43,558 bases of DNA from Paracoccus marinaquae (GCF_018860165.1 NZ_JAHKNG010000031.1:1-43558); one strand, 5' to 3'; shown: positions 36,041 to 43,558, counted from the first letter of the stretch. The notes: generated by a model not told the origin, from the sequence alone. A program made the numbers and translations.

Positions 36041-36362
36041 CGGATCGCCCTTTCAACCTCGCCTCCCCGAACACACCCCTCTCCCATGCCGAGGGATGAT
36101 AGCGCGATTCGGATTGTCTGCTCAGTTGGCGAAACGGATAGTTCAGTTCTGTTCATGTCATCGGCTGTTGCCGCGTCGGATCGAGTCCTGGCTTGTGGCT
36201 CGCCCCCCCTGGGCAGGGGGGCTGATCGCGGCCGCCCTGCCCATGCGGCTGGTGTCGCCCGCCGGGCGGTGTCCGGCTGGAACTTCCGGGCGCCTCAAAT
36301 GCGCAAGACGGAACACGCCGTTTCCGGGTGAAAAAAACCAGTCTTGTCAGTTTCTTGGAAAA
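36041..36362. other. Gene-free stretch between the small hypothetical gene and tRNA-Tyr
   Basis: No convincing gene is seen in this stretch. It holds a GC-rich inverted repeat GCCCCCC/GGGGGGC with a 7-nt loop (36202-36222) and a short palindrome cgcccg/cgggcg (36255-36267). On the minus strand, downstream of the tRNA 3' end, a run of seven T (A-run 36331-36337 on the plus strand) follows a poor stem and may end the tRNA transcript. Confidence 0.45.
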
Positions 36363-36446
36363 TGGTGGGCGACCCTGGAATCGAACCAGGCATGGGTCTC
36401 CCCGGCGGAGTTACAGTCCGCTGCCGCACCTTGCAGCACGTCGCCC
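36363..36446 (-). tRNA. tRNA-Tyr (anticodon GUA)
   Basis: Read on the minus strand, the gene starts gggcgac and ends gtcgcccacca, forming a perfect 7-bp acceptor stem with an encoded CCA. The anticodon arm is gcgga-ctGTAac-tccgc. The T arm is cctgg-ttcgatt-ccagg. A long variable arm of about 14 nt makes it class II, as expected for bacterial tRNA-Tyr. Confidence 0.97.
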
Positions 36447-36472
36447 GCCGGTCGCTTTCGGCGTGGGGCGTG

Positions 36473-36499
36473 ATTATCGCCCCCTATCGGAGGCGTCAA
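36473..36499 (-). promoter_or_regulatory. Candidate tRNA-Tyr promoter
   Basis: On the minus strand TTGACG (36499-36494) and GATAAT (36478-36473) stand 15 bp apart, about 27 bp before the tRNA 5' end. Both hexamers are close to the sigma-70 consensus, though the spacer is short by about two bases. Confidence 0.5.
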
Positions 36500-36567
36500 G
36501 CGGATTTCCCGGGGCTTGCGCAAGGGCCGTTCCGCGCGCAGAGAGGACGCAACAGAGAGAAGATCAG

Positions 36568-37371
36568 ATGAACGAACGCCCTGCCAAGCAGAAAAAACCC
36601 ACCTGGGTCATCGACAAGGAGCGCGCCAGACGTGCCGCCGCCGCCGAGACGGTCTGGCTGTTCGGGCTGCACGCCGTGCGCGATGCTCTGGCCAATCCGG
36701 TGCGCGAGAGGCTGCGGCTGGTCGTGACCCGCAATGCGCTGGACCGGCTGGGCGTGCTGCATGGCATGACGCCCGAGATCACCGATCCGCGGGTATTCGG
36801 CAAGACGGTGCCGCTGGCGCCCGACAGCGTCCATCAGGGCGCCGCGCTGGAGGTGAAGCCGCTGCGGTGGGGAAGCCTCAGCGAGGTCGCCCTGCGCGCG
36901 GCGCCGGGCGAGGCGCGGCCGCTGCTGGTGGCGCTGGACCGGGTCACCGATCCGCATAATATCGGGGCGATCCTGCGCTCGGCCGAGGTGTTCGGGGCGC
37001 GGGCGGTGATTGCCCCGGCGCGTCATTCCGCACCCGAAACCGGGGCGCTGGCCAAGACCGCCTCGGGTGCGCTTGAGCGTCAGCCCTATCTGCGCGTTCC
37101 CAATCTGGCCGAAGCGCTGAACCAGCTGAAGGGAATGGGCTTCACCCTGATCGGGCTTGACGGGACCGGTGACACCAGCCTGCCCGATCTGCTGGCCGAT
37201 CTGCCGGGGCGGGCGATCTGCCTCGTGATGGGGGCCGAGGGGCCGGGAATGCGCGATCTGACCCTGAAAAGCTGCGATCACATCGCGCGGATTCCCTTTG
37301 CCGCCGATTTTGGCTCGCTCAACGTGTCGAACGCCGCGGCCGTCGCCCTCTATGCGGCCGCGCGCGGCTGA
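36568..37371 (+). CDS. rlmB: TrmH/RlmB family 2'-O-ribose RNA methyltransferase
   Basis: This 267-residue SpoU-family enzyme has an N-terminal substrate-binding domain (VWLFGLHAVRDALANP, RLRLVVTRNAL) and the knotted SAM domain with the three SpoU motifs: LDRVTDPHNIGAILRSAEVFGA near residue 127, LVMGAEGPGMRDL near 220 and IPFAADFGSLNVSNAAAVALY near 242. It most resembles RlmB (23S rRNA Gm2251), though TrmH-type tRNA targets cannot be excluded. ATG 36568 follows gagagaag; longer in-frame starts would run across the tRNA-Tyr gene and are rejected. Confidence 0.9.
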   Translation: MNERPAKQKKPTWVIDKERARRAAAAETVWLFGLHAVRDALANPVRERLRLVVTRNALDRLGVLHGMTPEITDPRVFGKTVPLAPDSVHQGAALEVKPLRWGSLSEVALRAAPGEARPLLVALDRVTDPHNIGAILRSAEVFGARAVIAPARHSAPETGALAKTASGALERQPYLRVPNLAEALNQLKGMGFTLIGLDGTGDTSLPDLLADLPGRAICLVMGAEGPGMRDLTLKSCDHIARIPFAADFGSLNVSNAAAVALYAAARG

Positions 37372-37458
37372 GTTCACATCCCTGCGACAGCCGGCTTTGA
37401 TGCGTTGAGAATCGCCGGGCCGGCTGCCAACTAGGCTGATGCTGCCAATCGCTCTGAC

Positions 37459-37896
37459 ATGAAATCGCTTCTGACCGTCCTGCTGCTCTGTCTGACCCCG
37501 GCCTTGCCGGCTGTGGCCCAGGAATGGGCATTGGGGGGGTATGACGCGGTGTCCTATACGCGCGTCGGCCGGCCAGTGCCCGGGCGCAGCGATATCGCGA
37601 CGATGTGGAAGGGCCAGAAATGGCATTTTTCCAGCGAGGAAAACCGGGCCCGTTTCGAGGCCGACCCGCGGGCCTATGCGCCGGCCTTTGGCGGGCTCTG
37701 CCCCGTCGCGCTTGCCGAGGGGCGTCGCGTCGAAGGCGATCCGACGCATTTCGTCATCATCGGCAAGCGATTGTACCTGACCCGCTCGGACGCGGCCGAG
37801 CAGTCGATCCTGTCGGCACCTCAGCGGATCCTGCCGGCCGCCCGGCAGGGCTGGCTGCGGCTGAAACAGGCACCGGCCGCGGTCGGGATGGAGTGA
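37459..37896 (+). CDS. Secreted YHS domain-containing protein
   Basis: This 145-residue protein has a signal peptide (LLTVLLLCLTPALPAVAQ, cut near residue 21) and a YHS-type domain: GGYDAVSYTRVGRPVPG near 27-43, KGQKWHFSSEENRARFEADPRAYAPAFGG near 51-79. YHS domains are thought to bind metals or act in copper and other metal enzymes; this class of periplasmic YHS proteins is uncharacterised. A hairpin with a short T-run (38015-38046) follows at a distance. It appears monocistronic. Confidence 0.85.
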   Translation: MKSLLTVLLLCLTPALPAVAQEWALGGYDAVSYTRVGRPVPGRSDIATMWKGQKWHFSSEENRARFEADPRAYAPAFGGLCPVALAEGRRVEGDPTHFVIIGKRLYLTRSDAAEQSILSAPQRILPAARQGWLRLKQAPAAVGME

Positions 37897-38014
37897 TTCG
37901 TGATCACGATTTCGAGACAGATCTGGAACTTCGGGCAGGTGATGCACATTTGTCGATCAGGACATGACCCCGGAACGGTCATGTTCGGATCACTGTCCCT
38001 CGTTCCGCGACTTG

Positions 38015-38046
38015 CGCCCGGCCAGAATCTGGACCGGGCGCCTTTT
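38015..38046 (+). terminator. Rho-independent terminator-like hairpin
   Basis: The arms cgcccggccag (38015-38025) and ctggaccgggcg (38029-38040) form an 11-bp stem with one bulged A, and cctttt follows. It lies downstream of the YHS gene and before the CoA-binding gene. Confidence 0.65.
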
Positions 38047-38093
38047 ATGTGGCAGGGTCCCCGCAACCTGCGGGTGAGGAGGGGAGGCTGACC

Positions 38094-38534
38094 ATGGACC
38101 TGGATCTCGAGGACGATGAAGACATCGCACGGATCGTACGTGAAACCCGTGTCATTGCCATGGTCGGCCTGTCGCCGAATGAGCAGCGGCCAAGCTGGGG
38201 GGTTGCGCGCTATCTGCAGGCCCAGGGATACCGGGTCATTCCGGTCAATCCGGGCCATGCCGGCAGCACCATCCTGGGCGAGGGCGTCTATGGCCATCTG
38301 GCGGAGATTCCGTCCGAGGCCGGCGTGCAGATGGTCGATATCTTCCGCCGTCCGGAAGCGGTCGGCACGATCGTGGACGAGGCTCTGGCGCATCTGCCCG
38401 ATCTGAAGGTGGTCTGGATGCAGCTGGGCGTGCGGGACGAGGCGGCGGCCGGCCGGGCAAGGGCGCGCGGTATGACCGTCATTCAGGACCGCTGTCCGAA
38501 GATCGAATTCCCGCGGCATCTTCACGGCAGTTAG
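38094..38534 (+). CDS. CoA-binding domain protein (YccU type)
   Basis: This 146-residue protein is a stand-alone CoA_binding_2 Rossmann domain: TRVIAMVGLSPNEQRPSWGVARYLQAQGYRVIPVNPGHAG near residues 18-58, then VDIFRRPEAVGTIVDEAL and VVWMQLGVRDEAAAGRA, with RCPKIEFPRH at the end. E. coli YccU is a relative whose role is unclear. The ATG at 38094 follows a very strong ribosome binding site (gaggaggggagg). The gene follows a terminator-like hairpin and is probably transcribed on its own. Confidence 0.9.
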   Translation: MDLDLEDDEDIARIVRETRVIAMVGLSPNEQRPSWGVARYLQAQGYRVIPVNPGHAGSTILGEGVYGHLAEIPSEAGVQMVDIFRRPEAVGTIVDEALAHLPDLKVVWMQLGVRDEAAAGRARARGMTVIQDRCPKIEFPRHLHGS

Positions 38535-38952
38535 CGCGCGACGGCAAGCCCGGGGACGTTCCGGCGGGCCGAGCGGTTTCGCCGCGAAAGGCTTCGGTTC
38601 GGCGCCACTTCGCATTGATGCGGGCATATCCCCCCGGCTACGGCGGGGCCTTGGTCTTTTCCGTGGCTGGAAGGTTTCGATTCTTCCCCTGATGCCCGTC
38701 ATCCTTGGCGTGGGCGGGGAAGTGCCTTGGCATCAGGTAGCCAATCATCCGCCCCCGACATTTCCCGAACATCTTGCCCGATGCCGATGACCCGGATCGG
38801 CTGAAAGCCGGGTTCCGCTGGAAACCCTTCGCCCGCGCTGACCGGGATGATTCAGTAACATACGTCGATAGCAGAAATGTCGTATGATTTTGAAAAAGCC
38901 TTATGCTATTGTCTCGGTATAAGCATTCATCGTTCGACAGGGAGGAGAACGC
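38535..38952. other. Gene-free region upstream of the TRAP operon
   Basis: No gene is convincing in this 418-bp stretch. The first 300 bp hold nothing I can identify. From about 38855 the sequence becomes AT-richer and contains an inverted repeat CATACG/CGTATG (38859-38886), a TTGAAA hexamer (38891-38896 region), and TATAAG near 38919, followed by the ribosome binding site gggaggag (about 38939-38946). The TRAP operon promoter most likely lies here. Confidence 0.5.
38859..38886. promoter_or_regulatory. Candidate operator: inverted repeat CATACG-N16-CGTATG
   Basis: Two 6-bp arms (38859-38864 and 38881-38886) are perfect inverted copies, with centres 22 bp apart (about two helical turns), upstream of the TRAP operon. 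The right arm lies in TCGTATGA, close to the palindrome TCATATGA at 42994-43001 upstream of the GntR gene, so the regulator may bind both. Confidence 0.35.
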
Positions 38953-39936
38953 ATGTTCAATCGACGCAAGGCGATCGGGATCATGGCGGCCAGTGCCGCG
39001 GCGGTCTCGGCCGGGCTGCCGGCCTTGGCACAGGACAAGACCAAGCTGCGGTTTTCGGCCGTGTTTTCCGAACAGGACATCCGCGCCGACATGATGAAGC
39101 AGCTTGCCGGCGTGGTGGGCGACCAGTTCGAGATGGAGATCTATTACGGGGGCACGCTGTTCAAGCAGACCACCGAGATCATCGCCATCCAGCGCGGCAA
39201 TCTGGAAATGGGCAATGTTGCGCCGCAGGACATCGCAACGCAGATCCCCGCCTTCTCGATCCTGACCTCGGCCTATCTGTTCCGGGACGCGGCCCATATG
39301 CGCGCCTTCTTCGCCAGCGAGGCCGGCGCCGAGATGAAGGCCATGGCCGAGGACCAGCTTGGCATCCATATCCTCGGTCCGACCTATTTCGGCACCCGTC
39401 AGGTCGGGCTGAACATCGACAAGCAGATCACCACGCCCGCGGACATGTCCGGCGTGAAGCTGCGCATGCCCGGCGGCGATGCCTGGCAGTTCCTGGGCCA
39501 GTCGCTGGGCGCGAACCCGACGCCGATGGCCTATGCCGAGGTCTATACCGGCCTTCAGACGGGGGCCATCGACGGACAGGACAACCCCTTGCCCAATGTC
39601 GAGAACATGAAGTTCTACGAGGTGATGAAGCAGATCGTGCTGACCTCGCATCTGGTCGGCTATGACCTTCTGGTGATCTCGAAGAAGGTCTGGGACGCGC
39701 TGAGCGAGGACCAGCGCACGGCCTTCCAGGCCGCCGCCGACGCGGCCATCGACTGGAGCCAGGCCGAACATCTGAAGCGCGAGCAGGAACTGGCGGCCTT
39801 CTTCGAGGAGAAGGGGCTGAAGCTCTCGACCCCGGATACCGACGCCTTCCGCGTCTTCGCACAGCAGCAATATCTGGACTCGGACATCGCGAAGGACTGG
39901 CCCGAGGGCATGCTGGACCGCATCAACGCCATGTAA
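38953..39936 (+). CDS. dctP: TRAP transporter substrate-binding protein, DctP type
   Basis: This 327-residue periplasmic protein has a signal peptide with an Arg-rich start (MFNRRKAIGIMAAS, cut after LALAQ-like ALA near residue 26). The DctP fold shows LRFSAVFSEQDIRADMM near 33, QRGNLEMGNVAPQDIA near 80, and the carboxylate-binding arginine in MSGVKLRMPGGDAW near 175, followed by AYAEVYTGLQTGAIDGQDNPL. TRAP systems import carboxylates using the sodium gradient. The nearby dehydroquinase-like enzyme suggests a cyclic or polyhydroxy carboxylate, by inference. ATG 38953 follows gggaggag. Confidence 0.93.
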   Translation: MFNRRKAIGIMAASAAAVSAGLPALAQDKTKLRFSAVFSEQDIRADMMKQLAGVVGDQFEMEIYYGGTLFKQTTEIIAIQRGNLEMGNVAPQDIATQIPAFSILTSAYLFRDAAHMRAFFASEAGAEMKAMAEDQLGIHILGPTYFGTRQVGLNIDKQITTPADMSGVKLRMPGGDAWQFLGQSLGANPTPMAYAEVYTGLQTGAIDGQDNPLPNVENMKFYEVMKQIVLTSHLVGYDLLVISKKVWDALSEDQRTAFQAAADAAIDWSQAEHLKREQELAAFFEEKGLKLSTPDTDAFRVFAQQQYLDSDIAKDWPEGMLDRINAM

Positions 39937-39997
39937 TCCGAAACCCGTCGCGTCCGGTCGCAGATCGGGCGCGATCCTTTGGGCAGGGCAGGGACCG

Positions 39998-40507
39998 ATG
40001 GACAAGCTGATCAAGATCGGCGGATGGCTGCATCGCCGGGCCGAGAATGTCGCGGTCGCGATGCTGGTGGTGATGTTCGCCGCCTTCATCGTGCAGATCG
40101 CCTCGCGCTATCTGTTCAACCTGCCGGTGGGCGGGGCGAGCGAACTGACCATCACCATGTGGCTGTGGGTGGTGCTGTGGGGCGCGGCTTTCGTTCTGCG
40201 CGAGACCGACGAAATCCGCTTTGACGTCGTCTATGGCTCGGTCGGGCCAAGGGCGCGGCGGGTGATGACGCTGCTGGCCTCGGCCGGGCTGCTGATCCTC
40301 TATGGATACTCGCTGCCGGCGGTCTGGGACTATGTGACCTTCATGAAGGTCCAGAAATCGTCCTATCTGGATATCCGTTATGACTGGCTCTACTCGATCT
40401 ACATCATCTTCGCGGTGGCGGTGCTGATCCGGTACCTGTGGATCTTCATCTGCGCGGTGCGCGGGCGCGGCCTGTCCGAACTTCAGCGCGGGGATGGCCA
40501 GACATGA
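39998..40507 (+). CDS. dctQ: TRAP transporter small permease, DctQ type
   Basis: This 169-residue membrane protein has four helices: VAVAMLVVMFAAFIVQIASRYLF near residue 20-42, LTITMWLWVVLWGAAFVLRE near 52-70, VMTLLASAGLLILYGYSL near 90-107 and LYSIYIIFAVAVLIRYLW near 132-150. The ASRYLFN stretch and the order of helices are typical of DctQ, which anchors the large TRAP subunit. It begins 61 bp after the binding protein, and its stop overlaps the dctM start (ATGA). Confidence 0.92.
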   Translation: MDKLIKIGGWLHRRAENVAVAMLVVMFAAFIVQIASRYLFNLPVGGASELTITMWLWVVLWGAAFVLRETDEIRFDVVYGSVGPRARRVMTLLASAGLLILYGYSLPAVWDYVTFMKVQKSSYLDIRYDWLYSIYIIFAVAVLIRYLWIFICAVRGRGLSELQRGDGQT

Positions 40508-41805
40508 GCCTGACCGACCCCTTCACCCTGTCGATCCTGTCCATCGTGCTGCTGTGCATCCTGGGCCTGCCCATCGGTCACGCCATGATCGCCTCGTCGA
40601 TCCTCTATCTGATGCTGGCCGGGCTCGATATGGGCACCGCCGCCGAGCAGCTGCTGAACGGCATGTTCTCAAGCTATATCCTGCTGGCGGTGCCGCTGTT
40701 CATCGTCGCGGCGGAACTGATGAATGCCGGCTCGATGACGCTGCGCCTGCTGGCCTTCTGCAACGCCTTCGTCGGCCGCTTTCCAGGCGGGCTGGCGCTG
40801 GTCAATGTGGTGCAGAGCATCGTCTTTGCCGGCATGTCCGGCTCGGCCATCGCGGATGCCGCCGGGGCAGGCAAGCTGATGCAGAAGATGATGACCGAGG
40901 GCGGCAAGTATCCGCCCGCCTTCGCCGCCGCGCTGACCGCCTCGACGGCGGTGATCGGGCCGATCATCCCGCCCTCGATCCCGATGGTGATCTATGCGCT
41001 GGTCTCGGATGCCTCGATCGGCTTCCTGTTCCTGGCGGGCGTGGTGCCGGGCCTGCTGATGGGGCTGGTGCAGGCGGTGATCGTCGTGTTTTCCGCCCGG
41101 CGCCGGAATTTCCCGGTCGAGAAGCCGGTGCCCTTGCGCGAATTGCCAAGGGTCACGCTGGACGCCTTCCCGGCGCTGATGATGCCGGTGGTTCTACTGG
41201 GCGGCATCTATGGCGGGGCGACCACGCCGACCGAGGCCGCCGCCATCGCCGCGCTTTACGCGCTGCTGATCTCGGCCTTTCTCTATCGCAGCATCACCCT
41301 GTCCTCGGCCTATGCGTCGCTGCTGTCCAGCGCCAGGACCACGACCTCGATCGGCATGCTGATCGCCGGCGCGCTGGTCTTCAACTATGTCGTCACGGTC
41401 GAGAACATTCCCTCGACGCTCAGCGCCTGGCTGACCGGGTTCGACCTGTCGCCGCTGGCTTTCCTGCTGCTGGTCAATGCGGTGCTGCTGATCCTTGGCT
41501 GCCTGCTGGAGGGGACCACGATCCTTCTGATCATCGTGCCGGTGCTGATCCCGACCGCGAATGCGCTTGGCATCGACATGGTGCATTTCGGCGTGGTCTG
41601 CGTGGTCAATATCATGCTGGGGCTGATCACCCCGCCCTATGGGCTGCTGCTGTTCGTGATGACCAATATCTCGGGCTGTTCGCTGCGCCGGATCGTGCGC
41701 GAGGTGCTGCCCTTCCTGATGGCGCTGCTGGTCGCGCTGCTTCTGATTACGGTGCTGCCGGGCCTGTCGCTGTGGCTGCCCCGGCAGTTTGGCTATAGCG
41801 GATGA
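40504..41805 (+). CDS. dctM: TRAP transporter large permease, DctM type
   Basis: This 433-residue, 12-helix subunit forms the transport channel. Family motifs visible are FSSYILLAVPLFIVAAELMN near residue 60, FPGGLALVNVVQSIVFAGMSGSAIADAAG near 98, ALTASTAVIGPIIPPSIPMVIYA near 140 and PTEAAAIAALYAL near 243, then GLITPPYGLLLFVMTNISG near 382. Together with the two genes upstream it makes a complete dctPQM set. It starts by ATGA overlap with dctQ, and the dehydroquinase-like gene follows 10 bp after its stop, so they are one operon. Confidence 0.94.
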   Translation: MSLTDPFTLSILSIVLLCILGLPIGHAMIASSILYLMLAGLDMGTAAEQLLNGMFSSYILLAVPLFIVAAELMNAGSMTLRLLAFCNAFVGRFPGGLALVNVVQSIVFAGMSGSAIADAAGAGKLMQKMMTEGGKYPPAFAAALTASTAVIGPIIPPSIPMVIYALVSDASIGFLFLAGVVPGLLMGLVQAVIVVFSARRRNFPVEKPVPLRELPRVTLDAFPALMMPVVLLGGIYGGATTPTEAAAIAALYALLISAFLYRSITLSSAYASLLSSARTTTSIGMLIAGALVFNYVVTVENIPSTLSAWLTGFDLSPLAFLLLVNAVLLILGCLLEGTTILLIIVPVLIPTANALGIDMVHFGVVCVVNIMLGLITPPYGLLLFVMTNISGCSLRRIVREVLPFLMALLVALLLITVLPGLSLWLPRQFGYSG

Positions 41806-41815
41806 GGCAAAGACG

Positions 41816-42259
41816 ATGAAACCGATCCATGTCCTGAACGGCCCCAACCTGAACCGCCTGGGCCTGCGCGAACCGGAAATCTATGGCCGCACGACCCTGG
41901 CCGAGGTCGAGGAGATCTGCCGCGAGGCCGCGGGCGAGGCCGGGCTGGTCTTCCGCCAGACCAATGCCGAATACCAGCTGATCGACTGGATCCACGAGGC
42001 GATCGACGATTCCTCGGCCCTGCTGATCAACCCCGCCGGGCTGACCTTCGTCTCGGTGCCGGTGATGGACGCGCTGAAGATGTATCCGCATCCGCTGATC
42101 GAGTTCCACATCAGCAATGTCCACAAGCGCGAGGCGATCTATCACAAGTCGCTGGTCTCGCCGGTGGCGACGGCGGTGATGGCGGGCACGGGCGCGCGCG
42201 GTTACGGCTATGCGGTGCGGCTGCTGCGCGACATGGTGGCCGAACGCGACGCGGCCTGA
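41816..42259 (+). CDS. Type II 3-dehydroquinate dehydratase family protein, divergent
   Basis: This 147-residue protein has the type II dehydroquinase fold. Retained residues include Asn11 and the catalytic Tyr23 (LNGPNLNRLGLREPEIYG), Asn72 (LLINPAG), catalytic His98 (EFHISN) and Arg105. Two substrate-contact positions differ: the family's conserved histidine in the NPxxxxHTS loop is Phe78 (GLTFVS), and the arginine of the lid segment (EEFRRHS type) is Tyr109 (EAIYHKS). It is probably not the housekeeping aromatic-pathway enzyme. Encoded directly after dctPQM, it may dehydrate an imported compound such as a quinate-like acid. The ribosome binding site is gaggcaa; the GntR gene converges on it, 2 bp apart. 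Confidence 0.82.
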   Translation: MKPIHVLNGPNLNRLGLREPEIYGRTTLAEVEEICREAAGEAGLVFRQTNAEYQLIDWIHEAIDDSSALLINPAGLTFVSVPVMDALKMYPHPLIEFHISNVHKREAIYHKSLVSPVATAVMAGTGARGYGYAVRLLRDMVAERDAA

Positions 42260-42261
42260 CG

Positions 42262-42948
42262 TCAGGCCGGGATCCTTCCGGCGCGGATGATATGTTCCAT
42301 GCCGGCGCGGATATGCGCCTCCAGCAGCACCAGGGTGGCGTCGGTCTGGCGGGCGATGACCAGATCGCGCAGCCGCTCGTGATCCTTCGCCACCGCCGCG
42401 CCCCGGAAATCCAGCGCCAGCAGGTGATAGCGCAGGTAGCGCTCGAAGATATTCGCATGCGTCGCCATCAGGGCGGGCATGTCGCAGGCGGCGACGGTGG
42501 CGCGATGGAAATTCCAGTCATACCGCACCCATGTCTCGATCGCGCCGCTGTCGCCGCCGATCAGCCCGTGTTCGACCGATTGCAGCATGTGATGGGCCGA
42601 CACGACCCCGGCCTCCCATTCCAGCGAGCCTTCGGACAGCGACCGGCGCAGGGCGTGGGACTCCAGCATGATGCGCATCTCGGCCAGTTCGCGCAGCTCG
42701 GCGATGCAGACCGGGGCGACCTCGAAGCCACGCTGTCCCTCGGCCACGACCAGACCCTCGGCGACCAGCCGGTTGAGGATCTCGCGCAGCGTGGTGACAC
42801 TGGCGCCATAGGTTTCGCGCAGCCGCTCGAGGCGCAGCCTCTGCCGCGGCTGCAGCCTGCCCCGAACGATGTCGAAGCGGATCTGCTGCAACACGGAATC
42901 GCCGATGCTGGCGATGGGCTTTTCCTGAAGTGACAGGCTGCTGGTCAT
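42262..42948 (-). CDS. GntR family (FadR/FCD) transcriptional regulator
   Basis: This regulator has an N-terminal winged helix (SVLQQIRFDIVRGRLQPRQRL, VTTLREILNRLVAEGLVVA) and a C-terminal FCD domain with likely metal ligands in WNFHRATVAA, DHERLRDLV and LLEAHIRAG, typical of regulators that bind a small carboxylate. The start was placed at ATG 42948 (about 228 residues); an in-frame ATG at 42975 would add nine residues. It converges on the TRAP/dehydroquinase operon and is its most likely regulator. A TCATATGA palindrome lies about 46 bp upstream and may be a site for self-control. Confidence 0.88.
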   Translation of the reverse strand: MTSSLSLQEKPIASIGDSVLQQIRFDIVRGRLQPRQRLRLERLRETYGASVTTLREILNRLVAEGLVVAEGQRGFEVAPVCIAELRELAEMRIMLESHALRRSLSEGSLEWEAGVVSAHHMLQSVEHGLIGGDSGAIETWVRYDWNFHRATVAACDMPALMATHANIFERYLRYHLLALDFRGAAVAKDHERLRDLVIARQTDATLVLLEAHIRAGMEHIIRAGRIPA

Positions 42949-42993
42949 GCGATTCCCGAGGATGAATGCGATCATCCTATACAGGGCGCAATC

Positions 42994-43001
42994 TCATATG
43001 A
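42994..43001. promoter_or_regulatory. Candidate regulator site, palindrome TCATATGA
   Basis: A perfect 8-bp palindrome upstream of the GntR gene, nearly the same as TCGTATGA at 38880-38887 before the TRAP operon. It is short, so chance is possible. Confidence 0.3.
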
Positions 43002-43147
43002 AGGGCCTGTCACATGACGCGGCGGCGCCGCGTGCTCCGGTTTGACTGCCATGTTCCACGGTCCAGAGGCAGGCCGTCCCGATGCCGCGCTCCGAAGGCC
43101 GCCCGATCAGGACGGAACGCGCCGGGTGATCCCTTTCCGGGCTGACG

Positions 43148-43177
43148 AAAAAAACTCCGCCGGTGGTCCGGCGGAGT
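43148..43177 (-). terminator. Rho-independent terminator of etfA
   Basis: On the minus strand, a perfect 10-bp stem ACTCCGCCGG/CCGGCGGAGT with a 4-nt loop is followed by six to seven T (A-run 43148-43154 on the plus strand). It lies about 60 bp after the etfA stop codon. Confidence 0.93.
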
Positions 43178-43235
43178 CCGTCAGGTGCGGGGCATGTCCC
43201 GCACGGTGCCTTTCACAGAAGGCCGTGCAGGCCCG

Positions 43236-43558
43236 TCACAGCTTTCCGGTGAGTTCCGGGACCACGGTGAACAGGTCGCCGACGAGGCCATAGTCGGCGA
43301 TCTGGAAGATCGGGGCTTCCTCGTCCTTGTTGATGGCGACGATGACCTTCGAGTCCTTCATCCCGGCCAGGTGCTGGATCGCGCCCGAGATGCCGACGGC
43401 CACGTAAAGCTCGGGCGCCACCACCTTGCCCGTCTGCCCGACCTGCCAGTCGTTCGGCGCATAGCCCGAGTCGACGGCGGCACGCGAAGCACCCACCGCC
43501 GCGCCCAGCTTGTCGGCCAGCGCCTCGATGATCGCGAACTGTTCCTTGGACCCGACGC
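43236..43558 (-). CDS. etfA: Electron transfer flavoprotein alpha subunit, C-terminal part
   Basis: The gene enters from the right edge; 106 codons and the stop (TGA 43238-43236) are seen. The frame shows [45 protein letters not shown] and ends in [17 protein letters not shown]. This is the FAD-binding C-terminal domain of EtfA: the SRAAVDxGY motif, the QVGQTGK stretch and GISGAIQH contact FAD. EtfAB carries electrons from acyl-CoA dehydrogenases to ETF-ubiquinone oxidoreductase. The etfB gene probably lies upstream, beyond the window. A strong terminator follows the stop. Confidence 0.95.
   Translation of the reverse strand, partial: VGSKEQFAIIEALADKLGAAVGASRAAVDSGYAPNDWQVGQTGKVVAPELYVAVGISGAIQHLAGMKDSKVIVAINKDEEAPIFQIADYGLVGDLFTVVPELTGKL

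Noticed and set aside
36328..36567. Longer start for the RlmB-type methylase
   Set aside because: It would translate through the tRNA-Tyr gene and add sequence unrelated to the family; ATG 36568 has its own ribosome binding site.

Overview
The window is about 43.6 kb of high-GC chromosome from an alphaproteobacterium, most likely a Rhodobacteraceae member close to Paracoccus. This rests on gene content (bpt, glnE, rsmB next to a small SdhAF4-family gene, an aminotransferase next to ftsK, MbfA-type iron exporter, TRAP transporters, tRNA-Tyr beside an rlmB-type methylase) and on codon usage; no database search was possible. Most of the window is ordinary chromosome with operons whose genes often overlap as ATGA, GTGA or TGATG.

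Layout. (1) 1-6489: a sugar operon: the 3' end of an alpha-ketoglutarate-semialdehyde-type aldehyde dehydrogenase, a YtfQ/YtfR/YtfT/YjfF-type sugar ABC importer, an SMP-30 lactonase and a mutarotase. Together these suggest import and non-phosphorylative oxidation of a sugar such as L-arabinose or galactose. Two of the four importer genes are broken: ytfQ has an in-frame TAG and ytfT has lost one G in a G-run. (2) 6490-8281: an AT-rich intergenic stretch and a secreted M28 metallopeptidase with a PA domain. (3) 8594-12603: a two-gene ATP-citrate-lyase-like enzyme (ATP-grasp/citrate-binding subunit plus CoA-ligase/citrate-synthase-like subunit) with unusual catalytic motifs. (4) 12702-18070, minus strand: seven closely packed genes: sensor kinase, response regulator, DUF2478 protein, TusA-like sulfur carrier, MbfA-like ferritin/VIT iron exporter, nitroreductase and an AEC-family permease. 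(5) 18235-20262: two tandem GFA-fold proteins, a LysE exporter and an RluA pseudouridine synthase, each start overlapping the previous stop. (6) 20321-27054: bpt, glnE, rsmB, an SdhAF4-like gene and an amidase. (7) 27133-28560: an orphan protein whose N-terminus resembles cargo of extracellular contractile injection systems and whose body looks amidoligase-like. (8) 28717-38534: aminotransferase, ftsK, a DUF2268 protein, rhomboid, Trm112-like, LON-domain and CnoX/YbbN-like genes, tRNA-Tyr, an RlmB-type methylase, a YHS-domain protein and a CoA-binding protein. (9) 38953-42948: a TRAP transporter operon ending in a divergent type II dehydroquinase, with a convergent GntR/FCD regulator. (10) 43148 to the end: a strong terminator and the 3' part of etfA.

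The items most worth following up are the orphan cargo-like protein, the citrate-lyase-like pair with a replaced histidine, the dehydroquinase paralogue with altered substrate residues beside the TRAP transporter, the sensor/sulfur/iron operon, and the doubly disrupted sugar importer.
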